This document shows, piece by piece, positions 24,459-32,934 of a DNA stretch of 64,000 nt (within the stretch, counting starts at the first letter, position 1; each line of letters starts with the position of its first letter). The position numbers were made by a program, and so were the translations under genes. Source of the DNA: Comamonadaceae bacterium (GTDB taxonomy: Bacteria; Pseudomonadota; Gammaproteobacteria; Burkholderiales; Burkholderiaceae_C); the NCBI GenBank assembly GCA_027491035.1, contig JAIXWZ010000009.1:1-64000 (forward strand). Reading direction: 5' to 3'. The notes under the pieces are model-generated. The model ran no database searches. It was given only the letters and a program-made list of their open reading frames with translations, and was not told the DNA's origin.

Positions 24459-24543
24459 GCGTTGAGTCCGCGACGAAGCCCGCTGTCGCCAGCGCTTGGG
24501 CTTGGCGCACCGAACAAAGGCCCGGCCGCGTCGTGCTCCGGTC

Positions 24544-26217
24544 CTAAAACAGCCCGACGATGCGGCCGTCGTCGTCGACGTCGATGGCCGCTGCTGCGGG
24601 CTGGGCGGGCAGGCCCGGCATGGTCATGATCTCGCCGCAAACCAGCACCACGAACTCGGCGCCTGCCGCCAGCCGCACTTCGCGCACGTCGATCTCATGG
24701 CCCTCGAGCGCGCCGAGTTCCTTGGGGTCGGTGCCCCAGGAGTAGGGCGTCTTGGCGATGCACACCGGCAGATGGCCGTAGCCCTGGTCTTGGAGTTTTT
24801 GCAGTTGCGCGCGCACCTTGGACCCGGCGGCCAGGCCCTTGGCGCGGTAGACCCGGCGGGCCACGGTCTCGGCCTTGTCCCACAAAGTGGCGGTATCGGG
24901 GTAAAGGTAGGTGGGCTTGGGATCGGGCGAGTTGGCGCAGGCCATCACGGCGCGCGCGAGTTCTTCGGCGCCAGCGCCGCCCTCGGCCCAGTGCCGAGCC
25001 AGCACCATGGGCACGCCGGTGGCCTTGACCCGCTCGCGCACCATGGCCAATTCGGCCTCGGTGTCGTGCACAAAATGGTTGAGGGCCACCACGCAGGGCA
25101 GGCCATAGACCTGGCTGACATTTTCGATGTGGCGCTCCAGCGAGGCGATGCCCGCAGCCAGGCGCGGCAGGTCTTCCTGGCTCAACTGCTTGACGTCAGC
25201 CCCGCCCTGGTACTTGAGCGCCCGCACGCTGGCCACGAGCACAGCTGCCGAAGGCCAGAGCCCGGACTTGCGGCATTTGATGTCGAGAAATTTCTCGGCC
25301 CCCAGATCGGCGCCGAAGCCCGCTTCGGTCACCACCCAGTCGGCCAGCTTGAGCGCGCTGCCCGTCGCCATCACCGAATTGCAGCCGTGCGCGATATTGG
25401 CAAATGGCCCACCGTGAATGAAGGCCGGGCTGTGCTCGAGCGTCTGCACCAGATTGGGCGCGATCGCATCGCGCAGCAGCGCCGCCATCGCCCCGGTGGC
25501 TTGCAGATCGCCAGCGGTGATCGGCCGGCCCTCCAGCGAGGTGGCCACCACAATGCGCGCGAGCCTTGCCTTCAAGTCGCTCATGCGGGTGGCCAGGCAC
25601 AAGATCGCCATGACCTCGGAGGCGACCACGATGTCAAAGCCGTCCTGGCGCGAATAGCCGTTGCCCGGCCCACCCAGCCCAACCACGATCTCGCGCAGCG
25701 CCCGATCGTTCATGTCGACGACCCGCTTCCAGCTGATGCGCCGCGCATCAATGCGCAGGGCGTTGCCGTGGTGAATGTGGTTGTCGATCAGCGCTGCCAG
25801 CAGGTTGTGCGCCAGTGCGATGGCCTGAAAGTCGCCGGTGAAGTGCAGGTTGATGTCTTCCATCGGCACGACCTGTGCCCGCCCGCCACCGGCGGCGCCG
25901 CCCTTCATGCCAAAGACCGGGCCCAGCGAGGGCTCGCGCAGACACACGATGGCGCGCTGGCCGATGCGGTTGAGCGCATCACCGAGCCCGACGGTGGTGG
26001 TGGTCTTGCCCTCGCCGGCAGGCGTGGGGTTGATCCCGGTCACCAGCACCAGCCGTCCGTTGGGACGATCCTCTAGCGAGCGCAGGTGGGACAGCGCGAT
26101 CTTGGCTTTGTGGGGACCGTAGGCCACCAGGGCCTGGGTCGGCAAGCCCAGCTTGTGCGCGATGTCGGCGATCGGCAGCAGGGGGGTCGATTGGGCTATT
26201 TCGATGTCACTGGGCAT
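24544..26217 (-). CDS. fhs: Formate-tetrahydrofolate ligase
   Basis: ATP-dependent formation of 10-formyltetrahydrofolate from formate and tetrahydrofolate. The 557-residue length matches the family. The N-terminal nucleotide loop [18 protein letters not shown] and the [17 protein letters not shown] motif are intact, as is [14 protein letters not shown] in the formate/folate site. The gene stands alone on the minus strand with its own terminator. It feeds one-carbon units into purine and serine metabolism and may detoxify formate. Confidence 0.97.
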   Translation of the reverse strand: MPSDIEIAQSTPLLPIADIAHKLGLPTQALVAYGPHKAKIALSHLRSLEDRPNGRLVLVTGINPTPAGEGKTTTTVGLGDALNRIGQRAIVCLREPSLGPVFGMKGGAAGGGRAQVVPMEDINLHFTGDFQAIALAHNLLAALIDNHIHHGNALRIDARRISWKRVVDMNDRALREIVVGLGGPGNGYSRQDGFDIVVASEVMAILCLATRMSDLKARLARIVVATSLEGRPITAGDLQATGAMAALLRDAIAPNLVQTLEHSPAFIHGGPFANIAHGCNSVMATGSALKLADWVVTEAGFGADLGAEKFLDIKCRKSGLWPSAAVLVASVRALKYQGGADVKQLSQEDLPRLAAGIASLERHIENVSQVYGLPCVVALNHFVHDTEAELAMVRERVKATGVPMVLARHWAEGGAGAEELARAVMACANSPDPKPTYLYPDTATLWDKAETVARRVYRAKGLAAGSKVRAQLQKLQDQGYGHLPVCIAKTPYSWGTDPKELGALEGHEIDVREVRLAAGAEFVVLVCGEIMTMPGLPAQPAAAAIDVDDDGRIVGLF

Positions 26218-26363
26218 GGGTGTGTCTCCGGAGTCAGGCCTCCATCATGCCGTGTCCTTGGGGTCTCGTGGCGTCTTGAGCAAAAAAGTCGAGGCCTTCA
26301 GTTCAGACCCCTGGATGCAGGGCGGTCGAGGCGATCGATCATGAGGGCGAGGACAATCGCCCC

Positions 26364-26783
26364 ATGTTGACCTGGATCGTCGCCCATCCCCTGGCCTACC
26401 CCGCGCTGGAGGTGTTGCACATCGTGGGCATCGCCTTGCTGGTGGGCAACCTGGTGCTTCTGGAGTTGCGGGTCTGGGGCTTGGGGGGCGATTTGCCCGT
26501 GCAGCCCTTGGCGCGGCTGGCCCTGGGGCTGGCCGTTTTGGGCTTTGCGCTGGCCGGCGCCAGCGGTTTGCTGATGTTTGCCGCGCAGGCCGCCGAGCTG
26601 CTGGCCAACCGGGCCTTTGTGCTCAAGATGGGCTTGCTCATGCTCGCTGGCACGAATGCGGCCTGGTTTCACGGGCGCGGCTCTCTGGTGCGCATGGACC
26701 GCACCGCGCGCCTGCTCACCCTGGTCTCGACCGCGATTTGGTTGGCCGTCATCGCCTGCGGCCGCTCGATCGCCTATGTTTGA
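26364..26783 (+). CDS. Small four-helix membrane protein (DUF6644-like)
   Basis: A 139-residue integral membrane protein with four predicted helices, starting LEVLHIVGIALLVGNLVLLELRVWGLGG. The conserved histidine in helix 1 (LHIVG) and the pattern of helices resemble the DUF6644 group. Function is unknown; a haem or metal role has been suggested for similar four-helix proteins, but nothing here proves it. It is followed by a small exported DUF6152-like protein, and the two may be co-transcribed. It is divergent from fhs. Confidence 0.7.
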   Translation: MLTWIVAHPLAYPALEVLHIVGIALLVGNLVLLELRVWGLGGDLPVQPLARLALGLAVLGFALAGASGLLMFAAQAAELLANRAFVLKMGLLMLAGTNAAWFHGRGSLVRMDRTARLLTLVSTAIWLAVIACGRSIAYV

Positions 26784-26859
26784 GCCGGGGCGCTGTGGCT
26801 GTGAGGCTGATCCGCGCCTTAAACTCACAGCGTTCCAACTGCCGCCCTGGGGAGTCCAC

Positions 26860-27324
26860 ATGCATCGCAGAACCTTGCTGGCCACCGGCCTGACCTTGCC
26901 CTTGCTGGCCCGCGCCCATCACGGTTGGAGCAGTTTTGATCAGAACCGGCCGGTCTGGCTTGAGGGTCGGGCCAGTCAGGTCAGCTGGCGCAATCCGCAT
27001 GTGGAGCTCAAGCTGGAAGTGGCGACCGATCTGAAGTTGCCGGCCGATCTCGGTGCGCGCAAAGTGCCGGCGCAAAGCGCCGGTGTCGATGGCCCTGCTT
27101 TGCTTCGGGCCGCGCAGCTGCCCACCCGCCGCGATCGGCTTTGGGAGGTGGAGTTGGCGCCGCTGACGCGCATGCAGGCCTGGAAGGTGCCCGAGATCAG
27201 GGGCGGCAACGAACTGGGCGTGCTGGGCTTTACCTTTGCAGGCGAGAAGGGCGATGCGATCTTGCGCGCCGAATACCTGTTTCTCGGCGGCCAGATCTAC
27301 GGCCTGCGCTCGAGTCCGGCCTGA
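26860..27324 (+). CDS. DUF6152-like exported protein
   Basis: A 154-residue protein with a short signal (MHRRTLLATGLTLPLLARA) and a mature N-terminus HHGWSSFDQNRPVWLEGRASQVSWRNPHVEL, typical of the DUF6152 group. Function is unknown. The His-His at the mature N-terminus could bind metal, which is speculation. A GGGGAG site sets the ATG; the track ORF from 26578 starts inside the previous gene in another frame. Its pairing with a small membrane protein recurs, as I remember it, in related bacteria. Confidence 0.7.
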   Translation: MHRRTLLATGLTLPLLARAHHGWSSFDQNRPVWLEGRASQVSWRNPHVELKLEVATDLKLPADLGARKVPAQSAGVDGPALLRAAQLPTRRDRLWEVELAPLTRMQAWKVPEIRGGNELGVLGFTFAGEKGDAILRAEYLFLGGQIYGLRSSPA

Positions 27325-27352
27325 GCCGCTGCTTGGGCGGCGGCCGCAGACC

Positions 27353-28237
27353 TCAGTCGGCCCGGTACTGGCGATCGAGTTCGTCGAACAGCGGCTTGTT
27401 GACCAACCGCTGGCGCTGCGCGAAGCTGGCCACCAAAGCGCTGTCCTCGTCGAGGCGACCTTTGTCGCGCAGATGGGTCAAGGCATCGGTCATGCCTTTG
27501 AGCGCGCCTTGCAAGGCCGCATTGGCGTAGAGCACCAGGCCAAAGCCCATGTGCGCGAATTCGGCCGTGCTCAGGGCCGGCGTCTTGCCGCCGATGACCA
27601 CGTTGACCAGCTGCGGCACCGCCAGCTCGCTGGCGATGCGGCCCAACTCCTGGGTGCTTTGCGGCGCTTCGACGAAGGTGATGTCGGCGCCGTGTTCGGC
27701 GTAGAGCGCAGCGCGCTCAAGGGCCGCATCGAGCCCCTCAGTGGCCCGTGCATCGGTGCGGGCGATGATGAGCAGATCTTGGCTGGAGCGGGCATCGACG
27801 GCGGCCTTGATCTTGGCCGCGGCTTCTTGCGCGCTGATGACCGACTTGCCCTCGAAGTGGCCGCACTTCTTGGGCATCTGCTGGTCTTCGATCTGGATCG
27901 CATTGGCGCCGGCGCGCTCGAGCGTGCGCACCGTCTGGCGCACATTGAGCGCATTGCCAAAGCCCGTGTCGGCATCGACCACGATGGGCAGGCTCACCGC
28001 GTCGCGGGTGGCGGCGGTGTGGGATGCCAGATCGCCCAGGCCGATGAAGCCCAGGTCGGGCAGGCCGTAGAAGGTGTTGGTGATGCCCGCGCCACTGAGG
28101 TAGACCGCTTCGAAGCCCAACTGTTCGATGAGCCGCGCGCTCAGGGCATTGGCCGCGCCGGCCAGCAGCAGGCCGTTGCGTTGTGCGGCGCGCCGGCGCA
28201 GTCTTTGTCCAGGGCTTTCCTGGGGGCTCGATGTCAT
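27353..28237 (-). CDS. Isocitrate lyase/PEP mutase family enzyme (oxaloacetate decarboxylase-like)
   Basis: A 294-residue TIM-barrel enzyme of the isocitrate lyase/PEP mutase superfamily. Signatures are VDADTGFGNALNV, IQIEDQQMPKKCGHFEGK (the KKCGH lyase motif) and LIIARTDARA. Such proteins cleave or decarboxylate 2-oxo- or 2-hydroxydicarboxylates with Mg2+. The ATG at 28237 gives a standard N-terminus; the 578-residue track ORF extends into antisense of the next gene and is rejected. It is divergent from a Bug receptor and a ThDP enzyme, which hints at 2-oxoacid metabolism. Confidence 0.85.
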   Translation of the reverse strand: MTSSPQESPGQRLRRRAAQRNGLLLAGAANALSARLIEQLGFEAVYLSGAGITNTFYGLPDLGFIGLGDLASHTAATRDAVSLPIVVDADTGFGNALNVRQTVRTLERAGANAIQIEDQQMPKKCGHFEGKSVISAQEAAAKIKAAVDARSSQDLLIIARTDARATEGLDAALERAALYAEHGADITFVEAPQSTQELGRIASELAVPQLVNVVIGGKTPALSTAEFAHMGFGLVLYANAALQGALKGMTDALTHLRDKGRLDEDSALVASFAQRQRLVNKPLFDELDRQYRAD

Positions 28238-28432
28238 ACGGGCTCCTGTCGGTTCGATTCTGCGGGAAAGTCCCAGGGCAGGCAGCAGCCTGAGGCGGTG
28301 CCAGGGGCCTGGTGTTCGCGCAAAATCGGTCGGTTGTGGCGGCCACCAGCCCAGCGCGCAAGATTGTAGGTCGGGCGTGCGGGTGTTGTGGGCTACCGCG
28401 CTTGTCACTGAACCCAAGAAACAGGACCCCCC

Positions 28433-29425
28433 ATGGATCTCAAATCCACCGCAGGCCTCAACCGACGTCAGGCCCTGGCATTGGCTGCAGCTGGCGCCGT
28501 CATCCCGGCGGCGGCGCAGCAGGCCGGCTTTCCGAACAAGACCGTGCGCATCATCGTGCCCTACACCACGGGCGGCTCCAACGACGTGATTGCGCGGCTG
28601 CTGGCGCAGCAGTTGCAGACCCAGTGGGGCCAGCCGGTGGTGGTGGAAAACCGGCCCGGTGCGGCTGGCAACATCGGTTCGGCCGAGGTGGCCAAGGCTG
28701 CGCCCGACGGGCACACCTTGCTGCTGACCAATATCAACATCACCTCGATGAACCCGGCGCTCATCGCCAACATGCCTTTTGACCCGCAGAAGGACTTCGC
28801 GCCGATCTCGCTGCTGGGCACCACCACGCTGGCGCTGGTGGTCCATCCGAGCGTGCCAGCCAACTCGGTGGCCGACCTGATCAACCTGGCCCAAAAAGAG
28901 CCCGGCAAGCTCAACTACGCCTCCAGCGGCAATGGCAGTCCGCAGCACATGTCGGCCGAGATGTTCAAGGCCATGACCCGCACGCAGATCACCCACGTGC
29001 CCTACCGCGGTGCGGCACCGGCTGTCGCCGATGTGGTGGGCGGGCAGGTGCAGGTCACGGTGGGTGTGGTCAACCAGTTGATTGCGCACATTCGCTCGGG
29101 CCGCGTGCGCGCCCTGGGGGTGACCAGCCTCAAGCGCCTGGCGCAGTTGCCCGAGGTGCCCACGCTCGACGAAGCCGGCGTGCGCGGCTACGAAAGCGAG
29201 ATCTGGCTGGGCCTGGCCGCCCCGGGCGCCACGCCCGCGCCCCTGATCGAGCAGATCAACCAGGACGTGCGTCGGGCCATGTCCAACCCCGAGGTGGTTT
29301 CGCGCTTGCAGGGCCAGGGCATCGATGTGCTGCTGAGCACGCCAGCGCAGATGCGCCAGCGCTCGCTCGACGACCTCAGGCGCTGGGGCGACATCATCCG
29401 CAGCGCCGGCATCAAGCTGGACTGA
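28433..29425 (+). CDS. Tripartite tricarboxylate transporter receptor, Bug family
   Basis: A 330-residue Bug-type periplasmic binding protein. The N-terminal signal covers about 1-28 (RRQALALAAAGAVIPAAAQQ), followed by FPNKTVRIIVPYTTGGSNDVIAR and the GHTLLLTN loop. No membrane partner genes are present. The ThDP enzyme gene starts four bases after its stop, so uptake and metabolism of one substrate, probably a 2-oxoacid or related carboxylate, may be coupled. It is only distantly related to the other Bug gene at 23329. Confidence 0.9.
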   Translation: MDLKSTAGLNRRQALALAAAGAVIPAAAQQAGFPNKTVRIIVPYTTGGSNDVIARLLAQQLQTQWGQPVVVENRPGAAGNIGSAEVAKAAPDGHTLLLTNINITSMNPALIANMPFDPQKDFAPISLLGTTTLALVVHPSVPANSVADLINLAQKEPGKLNYASSGNGSPQHMSAEMFKAMTRTQITHVPYRGAAPAVADVVGGQVQVTVGVVNQLIAHIRSGRVRALGVTSLKRLAQLPEVPTLDEAGVRGYESEIWLGLAAPGATPAPLIEQINQDVRRAMSNPEVVSRLQGQGIDVLLSTPAQMRQRSLDDLRRWGDIIRSAGIKLD

Positions 29426-29429
29426 TGCC

Positions 29430-31232
29430 GTGAGCCTGACCGATCGAGACGGCGCCGGTGCGCGCCGAGATGTGCCTTTGCCTTCACCGGCCGACTCCGG
29501 CGTCTGGGGCAGCGATGTGGTGGCCGATCTGCTGCGCGCCTTGGGCCTGCCCTATGTGCTGGTCAATCCGGGCGCAAGCTTTCGGGGACTGCATGACAGC
29601 CTGGTCAATCACCTGGGCAACCAGCAGCCGCAGATGCTCATCGTGCTGCACGAAGAGCACGCGGTGGCCATTGCCCATGGCTACACCAAGGTCACCGGAC
29701 AGATGCTGGCGGCCATCTTGCACAGCAATGTGGGGCTGATGCACGGCACCATGGCGATTTTTGACGCCTGGGCCGACCGCGTGCCGGTGTTGGTGCTGGG
29801 GGCCACCGGCCCGGTCGATGCCGCCAAGCGCCGTCCTTGGATCGACTGGTTGCACACCGCGCAGGACCAGGGCGCGCTGGTGCGCCATTACGTCAAGTGG
29901 GACGCCCAACCCGCTTCGCCGGCGGCCGCGCAGGAGGCGATCTTGCGCGCCTGGCGCATCGCCGATACAGCGCCCAAGGGGCCCGTCTACGTGTGTCTTG
30001 ATGCCAGCATGCAGGAGGCACGGCTGCCTGGGCCGCTGCCCTTGCCCGATGTGCAGCGCTTTGCCCCGCCGCGCGGGCCCTTGCCGGCGCTGCAGGATGT
30101 GCAGCAGGCCGGGCAGTGGCTGCGCGCGGCCCAGCGGCCGGTGATTCTGGCCGGTCGCGTCTCGCGCTCGCAGGCGGGCTGGGATGCACGCGTGGCACTG
30201 GCCGAAAAACTCGGCGCGCGCGTGCTCACCGACCTCAAGGTGGGCGCGGCCTTTCCCACCCGCCATCCTTTGCACGCGGGCCCTGCCGGTATTTTTCTGA
30301 CGCCGCCGGCCATCGAGGTGTTGCGCAGCGCCGATGTGGTGCTCTCGCTCGACTGGCTCGACCTGGCCGGCACCTTCAAGCAGGTCTGGGGCAGCGAGCC
30401 GGTGCCCGCGCGCGTGATCTCGGTTTCGATGGACCACCAGCTGCACAACGGCTGGAGCATGGACCACCAGGGCCTGCCGCCGGCCGATGTGTTCATGGCC
30501 TGCGAGTGCGAGCCGGCGGTGGACCAGCTGCTGGCCACCTTGGCCGATATTGAGGCGCCGGCCCAGGGCCTGCTGGCCGAGCGCATCGCGCCTTTGCCGG
30601 CCCCTGGCGATGAGCTGCATGTGGCGGCGCTGGCGGCTGGGCTGCGTTCGCAGCTGCGCCCCCAAGAGGTGTGCCTGCTGCGCTTGCCCCTGAGCTGGGG
30701 CGGCGAGATGTGGGACTTTGACGGCCCAATGGATTTCCTGGGCTATGACGGCGGCGCCGGCATCGGCTCCGGTCCAGGCATGGCCGTCGGCGGTGCGCTG
30801 GCGCTCAAGGGGCAGACCAGGCTGCCAGTGGCCCTGATCGGCGATGGCGACTACCTGATGGGCGTGACGGCGCTGTGGACGGCCGCCCATGCCCGCCTGC
30901 CGCTGCTCATCATCGTGGTCAACAACCGCTCGTTTTTCAATGACGAGCTGCACCAGGAGCGGGTGGCGCGCGAGCGTGGCCGGCCGGTGGAGAACCGCTG
31001 GATCGGTCAGCGCATCGACGACCCGGCGCCCGACCTGGCACAAATGGCGCGGGCCCAGGGCATTGAGGGCATAGGGCCGGTGCGCACCGCCGGCGAACTG
31101 GCCCAGGCGCTGGCCCAGGCGATCGAGCGCGTGCGTGCGGGCCAGGCCGTGGTCATCGACGCCCATGTGCGCCCCGGCTATGTGGCCGCCATGTCCCAGG
31201 GCATGACCCGCAGCCACGGCAGCTCAGGGTGA
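29430..31232 (+). CDS. Thiamine diphosphate-dependent enzyme, acetolactate synthase-like
   Basis: A 600-residue ThDP enzyme of the acetolactate synthase / benzoylformate decarboxylase family. The N-terminal pyrimidine-binding domain has the activating Glu in IVLHEEHAVAIAHGY; the C-terminal domain has the ThDP motif IGDGDYLMGVTALWTAAHARLPLLIIVVNN. It starts with GTG four bases after the Bug gene stop. It is probably a 2-oxoacid decarboxylase or carboligase; no small regulatory subunit of a biosynthetic acetolactate synthase is nearby, which argues for a catabolic role. The substrate is not readable. Confidence 0.83.
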   Translation: MSLTDRDGAGARRDVPLPSPADSGVWGSDVVADLLRALGLPYVLVNPGASFRGLHDSLVNHLGNQQPQMLIVLHEEHAVAIAHGYTKVTGQMLAAILHSNVGLMHGTMAIFDAWADRVPVLVLGATGPVDAAKRRPWIDWLHTAQDQGALVRHYVKWDAQPASPAAAQEAILRAWRIADTAPKGPVYVCLDASMQEARLPGPLPLPDVQRFAPPRGPLPALQDVQQAGQWLRAAQRPVILAGRVSRSQAGWDARVALAEKLGARVLTDLKVGAAFPTRHPLHAGPAGIFLTPPAIEVLRSADVVLSLDWLDLAGTFKQVWGSEPVPARVISVSMDHQLHNGWSMDHQGLPPADVFMACECEPAVDQLLATLADIEAPAQGLLAERIAPLPAPGDELHVAALAAGLRSQLRPQEVCLLRLPLSWGGEMWDFDGPMDFLGYDGGAGIGSGPGMAVGGALALKGQTRLPVALIGDGDYLMGVTALWTAAHARLPLLIIVVNNRSFFNDELHQERVARERGRPVENRWIGQRIDDPAPDLAQMARAQGIEGIGPVRTAGELAQALAQAIERVRAGQAVVIDAHVRPGYVAAMSQGMTRSHGSSG

Positions 31233-31392
31233 ATTCGTGCCCCCAAGGCCTGTAGCGCCCCCAACGTCCGACTGAATTGAGGGGACAAAGCCCCGAACTG
31301 CGGGCCGCCTTAGAATCGCGCTCCCGCAGCCCCAGGACTCCAGCATCCGAGCTAAGGGCGGCGAGCGTGTCAGCAGACCCACACGGAGACCC

Positions 31393-31435
31393 GGTCCACC
31401 CTCCCTGCCGCTTGCCTGGCGCAGGGCGGTGGACC
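31393..31435 (+). other. Hairpin overlapping the ribosome binding region of livG
   Basis: Perfect arms GGTCCACC (31393-31400) and GGTGGACC (31428-31435) enclose a second stem CCCTGC/GCAGGG. The right arm contains the only purine-rich stretch (GGTGGA) at a suitable distance from the ATG at 31443, so folding would hide it. No T-run follows. A translational control element is possible but inferred from structure only. Confidence 0.45.
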
Positions 31436-31442
31436 TTCATGC

Positions 31443-32207
31443 ATGAGCAACGATTACATACTGCAAACGCGCGATCTGACCCGTGAGTTCAAGGGCTTTG
31501 TGGCGGTCGACCGGGTCAACATCCAGGTCAAGCGCGGCTCCATTCACGCGCTGATCGGCCCCAACGGGGCGGGCAAGACGACGGTGTTCAACCTGCTCAC
31601 CAAGTTTTTGGCCGTCACTTCCGGGCAGATTTTTTACAAAGGCCAGGACATCACCCAGGCGCGTGCGGCCGAGGTGGCGCGCGCGGGCATGGTCCGCTCG
31701 TTTCAGATTTCGGCCGTGTTCCCGCACCTGAGCGTGCTCGAGAACGTGCGCATCGGCTTGCAGCGCAAACTGGGCACCAGTTTCCATTTCTGGAAGCCCG
31801 AGTCCAGCCTCTACAGTCTCAACGAGCAGGCCATGGCTCTGCTCGAGCAGGTGGATCTGGCCGACTTTGCACAAACCCAGACCGTGGAGTTGCCCTACGG
31901 CCGCAAACGGGCGCTCGAAATTGCCACCACGCTGGCCCTCGATCCTGAGCTCATGCTGCTCGATGAGCCCACTCAGGGCATGGGCCATGAGGATGTGGGC
32001 CGGGTGGTCGAACTCATCCGCCGGGTGGCGGCCCAGCGCACGGTGTTGATGGTCGAGCACAACATGAATGTGGTGGCCAATCTGTCGGACACCATCACCG
32101 TACTGGCGCGCGGCAGCGTGCTGGCCGAAGGCCCCTATGCGCAGGTCTCCAAAGATCCGCGTGTGCTCGAGGCCTATGTCGGCACCGTCGAGGAGGTCGC
32201 GTCATGA
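31443..32207 (+). CDS. livG: Branched-chain amino acid-type ABC transporter ATP-binding protein
   Basis: A 254-residue ABC ATPase of the LivG group. Walker A is GPNGAGKTTVFNLLTKFL, the signature loop is the LivG-specific LPYGRKRALEIA, and Walker B is LMLLDEPTQGMGHED. It energises import with LivF, LivH and LivM and the periplasmic receptor encoded next. The stop overlaps the start of the second ATPase gene. Members of this family import branched-chain amino acids, but relatives carry aromatic acids, amides or urea, and the catabolic neighbourhood allows such a substrate. Confidence 0.92.
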   Translation: MSNDYILQTRDLTREFKGFVAVDRVNIQVKRGSIHALIGPNGAGKTTVFNLLTKFLAVTSGQIFYKGQDITQARAAEVARAGMVRSFQISAVFPHLSVLENVRIGLQRKLGTSFHFWKPESSLYSLNEQAMALLEQVDLADFAQTQTVELPYGRKRALEIATTLALDPELMLLDEPTQGMGHEDVGRVVELIRRVAAQRTVLMVEHNMNVVANLSDTITVLARGSVLAEGPYAQVSKDPRVLEAYVGTVEEVAS

Positions 32208-32908
32208 GCGCGCCGCTGCTCAAGGTCTCGGGGGTTGACGCCTGGTATGGCGAGTCGCACATCCTGCACGGCATCGATTTTGAAGTGCACGAGGGCGAAC
32301 TGGTCACCCTGCTCGGGCGCAACGGTGCGGGCCGCACCACCACCCTCAAGGCCATCTTGGGCCTGACCGGCCGGCGCACCGGCTCCATCGAGATCGCTGG
32401 CGTGCAGACCATTGGCATGCCCACCAATGCGATTGCACGCCTGGGGCTGGGCTATTGCCCCGAAGAGCGCGGTATTTTTTCCTCGCTCAGCTGTGAAGAA
32501 AATCTGATGCTGCCGCCCAAGGTGGGCGAAGGGGGCATGTCGATCGACGAGATCTACACCATGTTCCCCAACCTCAAGGAAAGGCGCAACAGCCAAGGCA
32601 CGCGCCTGTCCGGTGGCGAGCAGCAGATGCTGGCCATGGCGCGCATCCTGCGCTCGGGCGCGCGCATCTTGCTGCTCGACGAGATCACCGAAGGCCTGGC
32701 GCCGGTGATCGTGCAGACCCTGGGCCGGGTGATCCGCACGCTCAAGGACAAGGGCTTGACCATCATCTTGGTCGAGCAGAACTTCCGCTTTGCCGCCCCC
32801 CTGGCCGACCGCCATTACGTCATTGAACACGGCCACATCGTGGCCACCGTTGCCAAGCACGAGCTCGCCAGCAAAACCGAGATGCTGAACGAGTACCTGG
32901 GCGTCTGA
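32204..32908 (+). CDS. livF: Branched-chain amino acid-type ABC transporter ATP-binding protein with Arg in Walker A
   Basis: A 234-residue LivF-type ATPase. The Walker A loop reads GRNGAGRTTTL, with R44 at the position of the invariant lysine. The signature motif RLSGGEQQMLAMARIL is standard, and Walker B reads ILLLDEITEGLAP, with Ile where Pro is usual. I recall the Arg variant from other Burkholderiales LivF proteins, so it is probably a lineage trait rather than a mutation. It would pair with the canonical LivG. It overlaps livG by four bases, and the receptor gene follows. Confidence 0.92.
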   Translation: MSAPLLKVSGVDAWYGESHILHGIDFEVHEGELVTLLGRNGAGRTTTLKAILGLTGRRTGSIEIAGVQTIGMPTNAIARLGLGYCPEERGIFSSLSCEENLMLPPKVGEGGMSIDEIYTMFPNLKERRNSQGTRLSGGEQQMLAMARILRSGARILLLDEITEGLAPVIVQTLGRVIRTLKDKGLTIILVEQNFRFAAPLADRHYVIEHGHIVATVAKHELASKTEMLNEYLGV

Positions 32909-32934
32909 TGCCCAACCACCAAGAGGAGACCTCC

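Noticed and set aside
28238-29089. 284-residue N-terminal extension of the PEP-mutase family ORF
   Set aside because: This part is antisense to the Bug receptor gene; the family N-terminus begins at the ATG at 28237.
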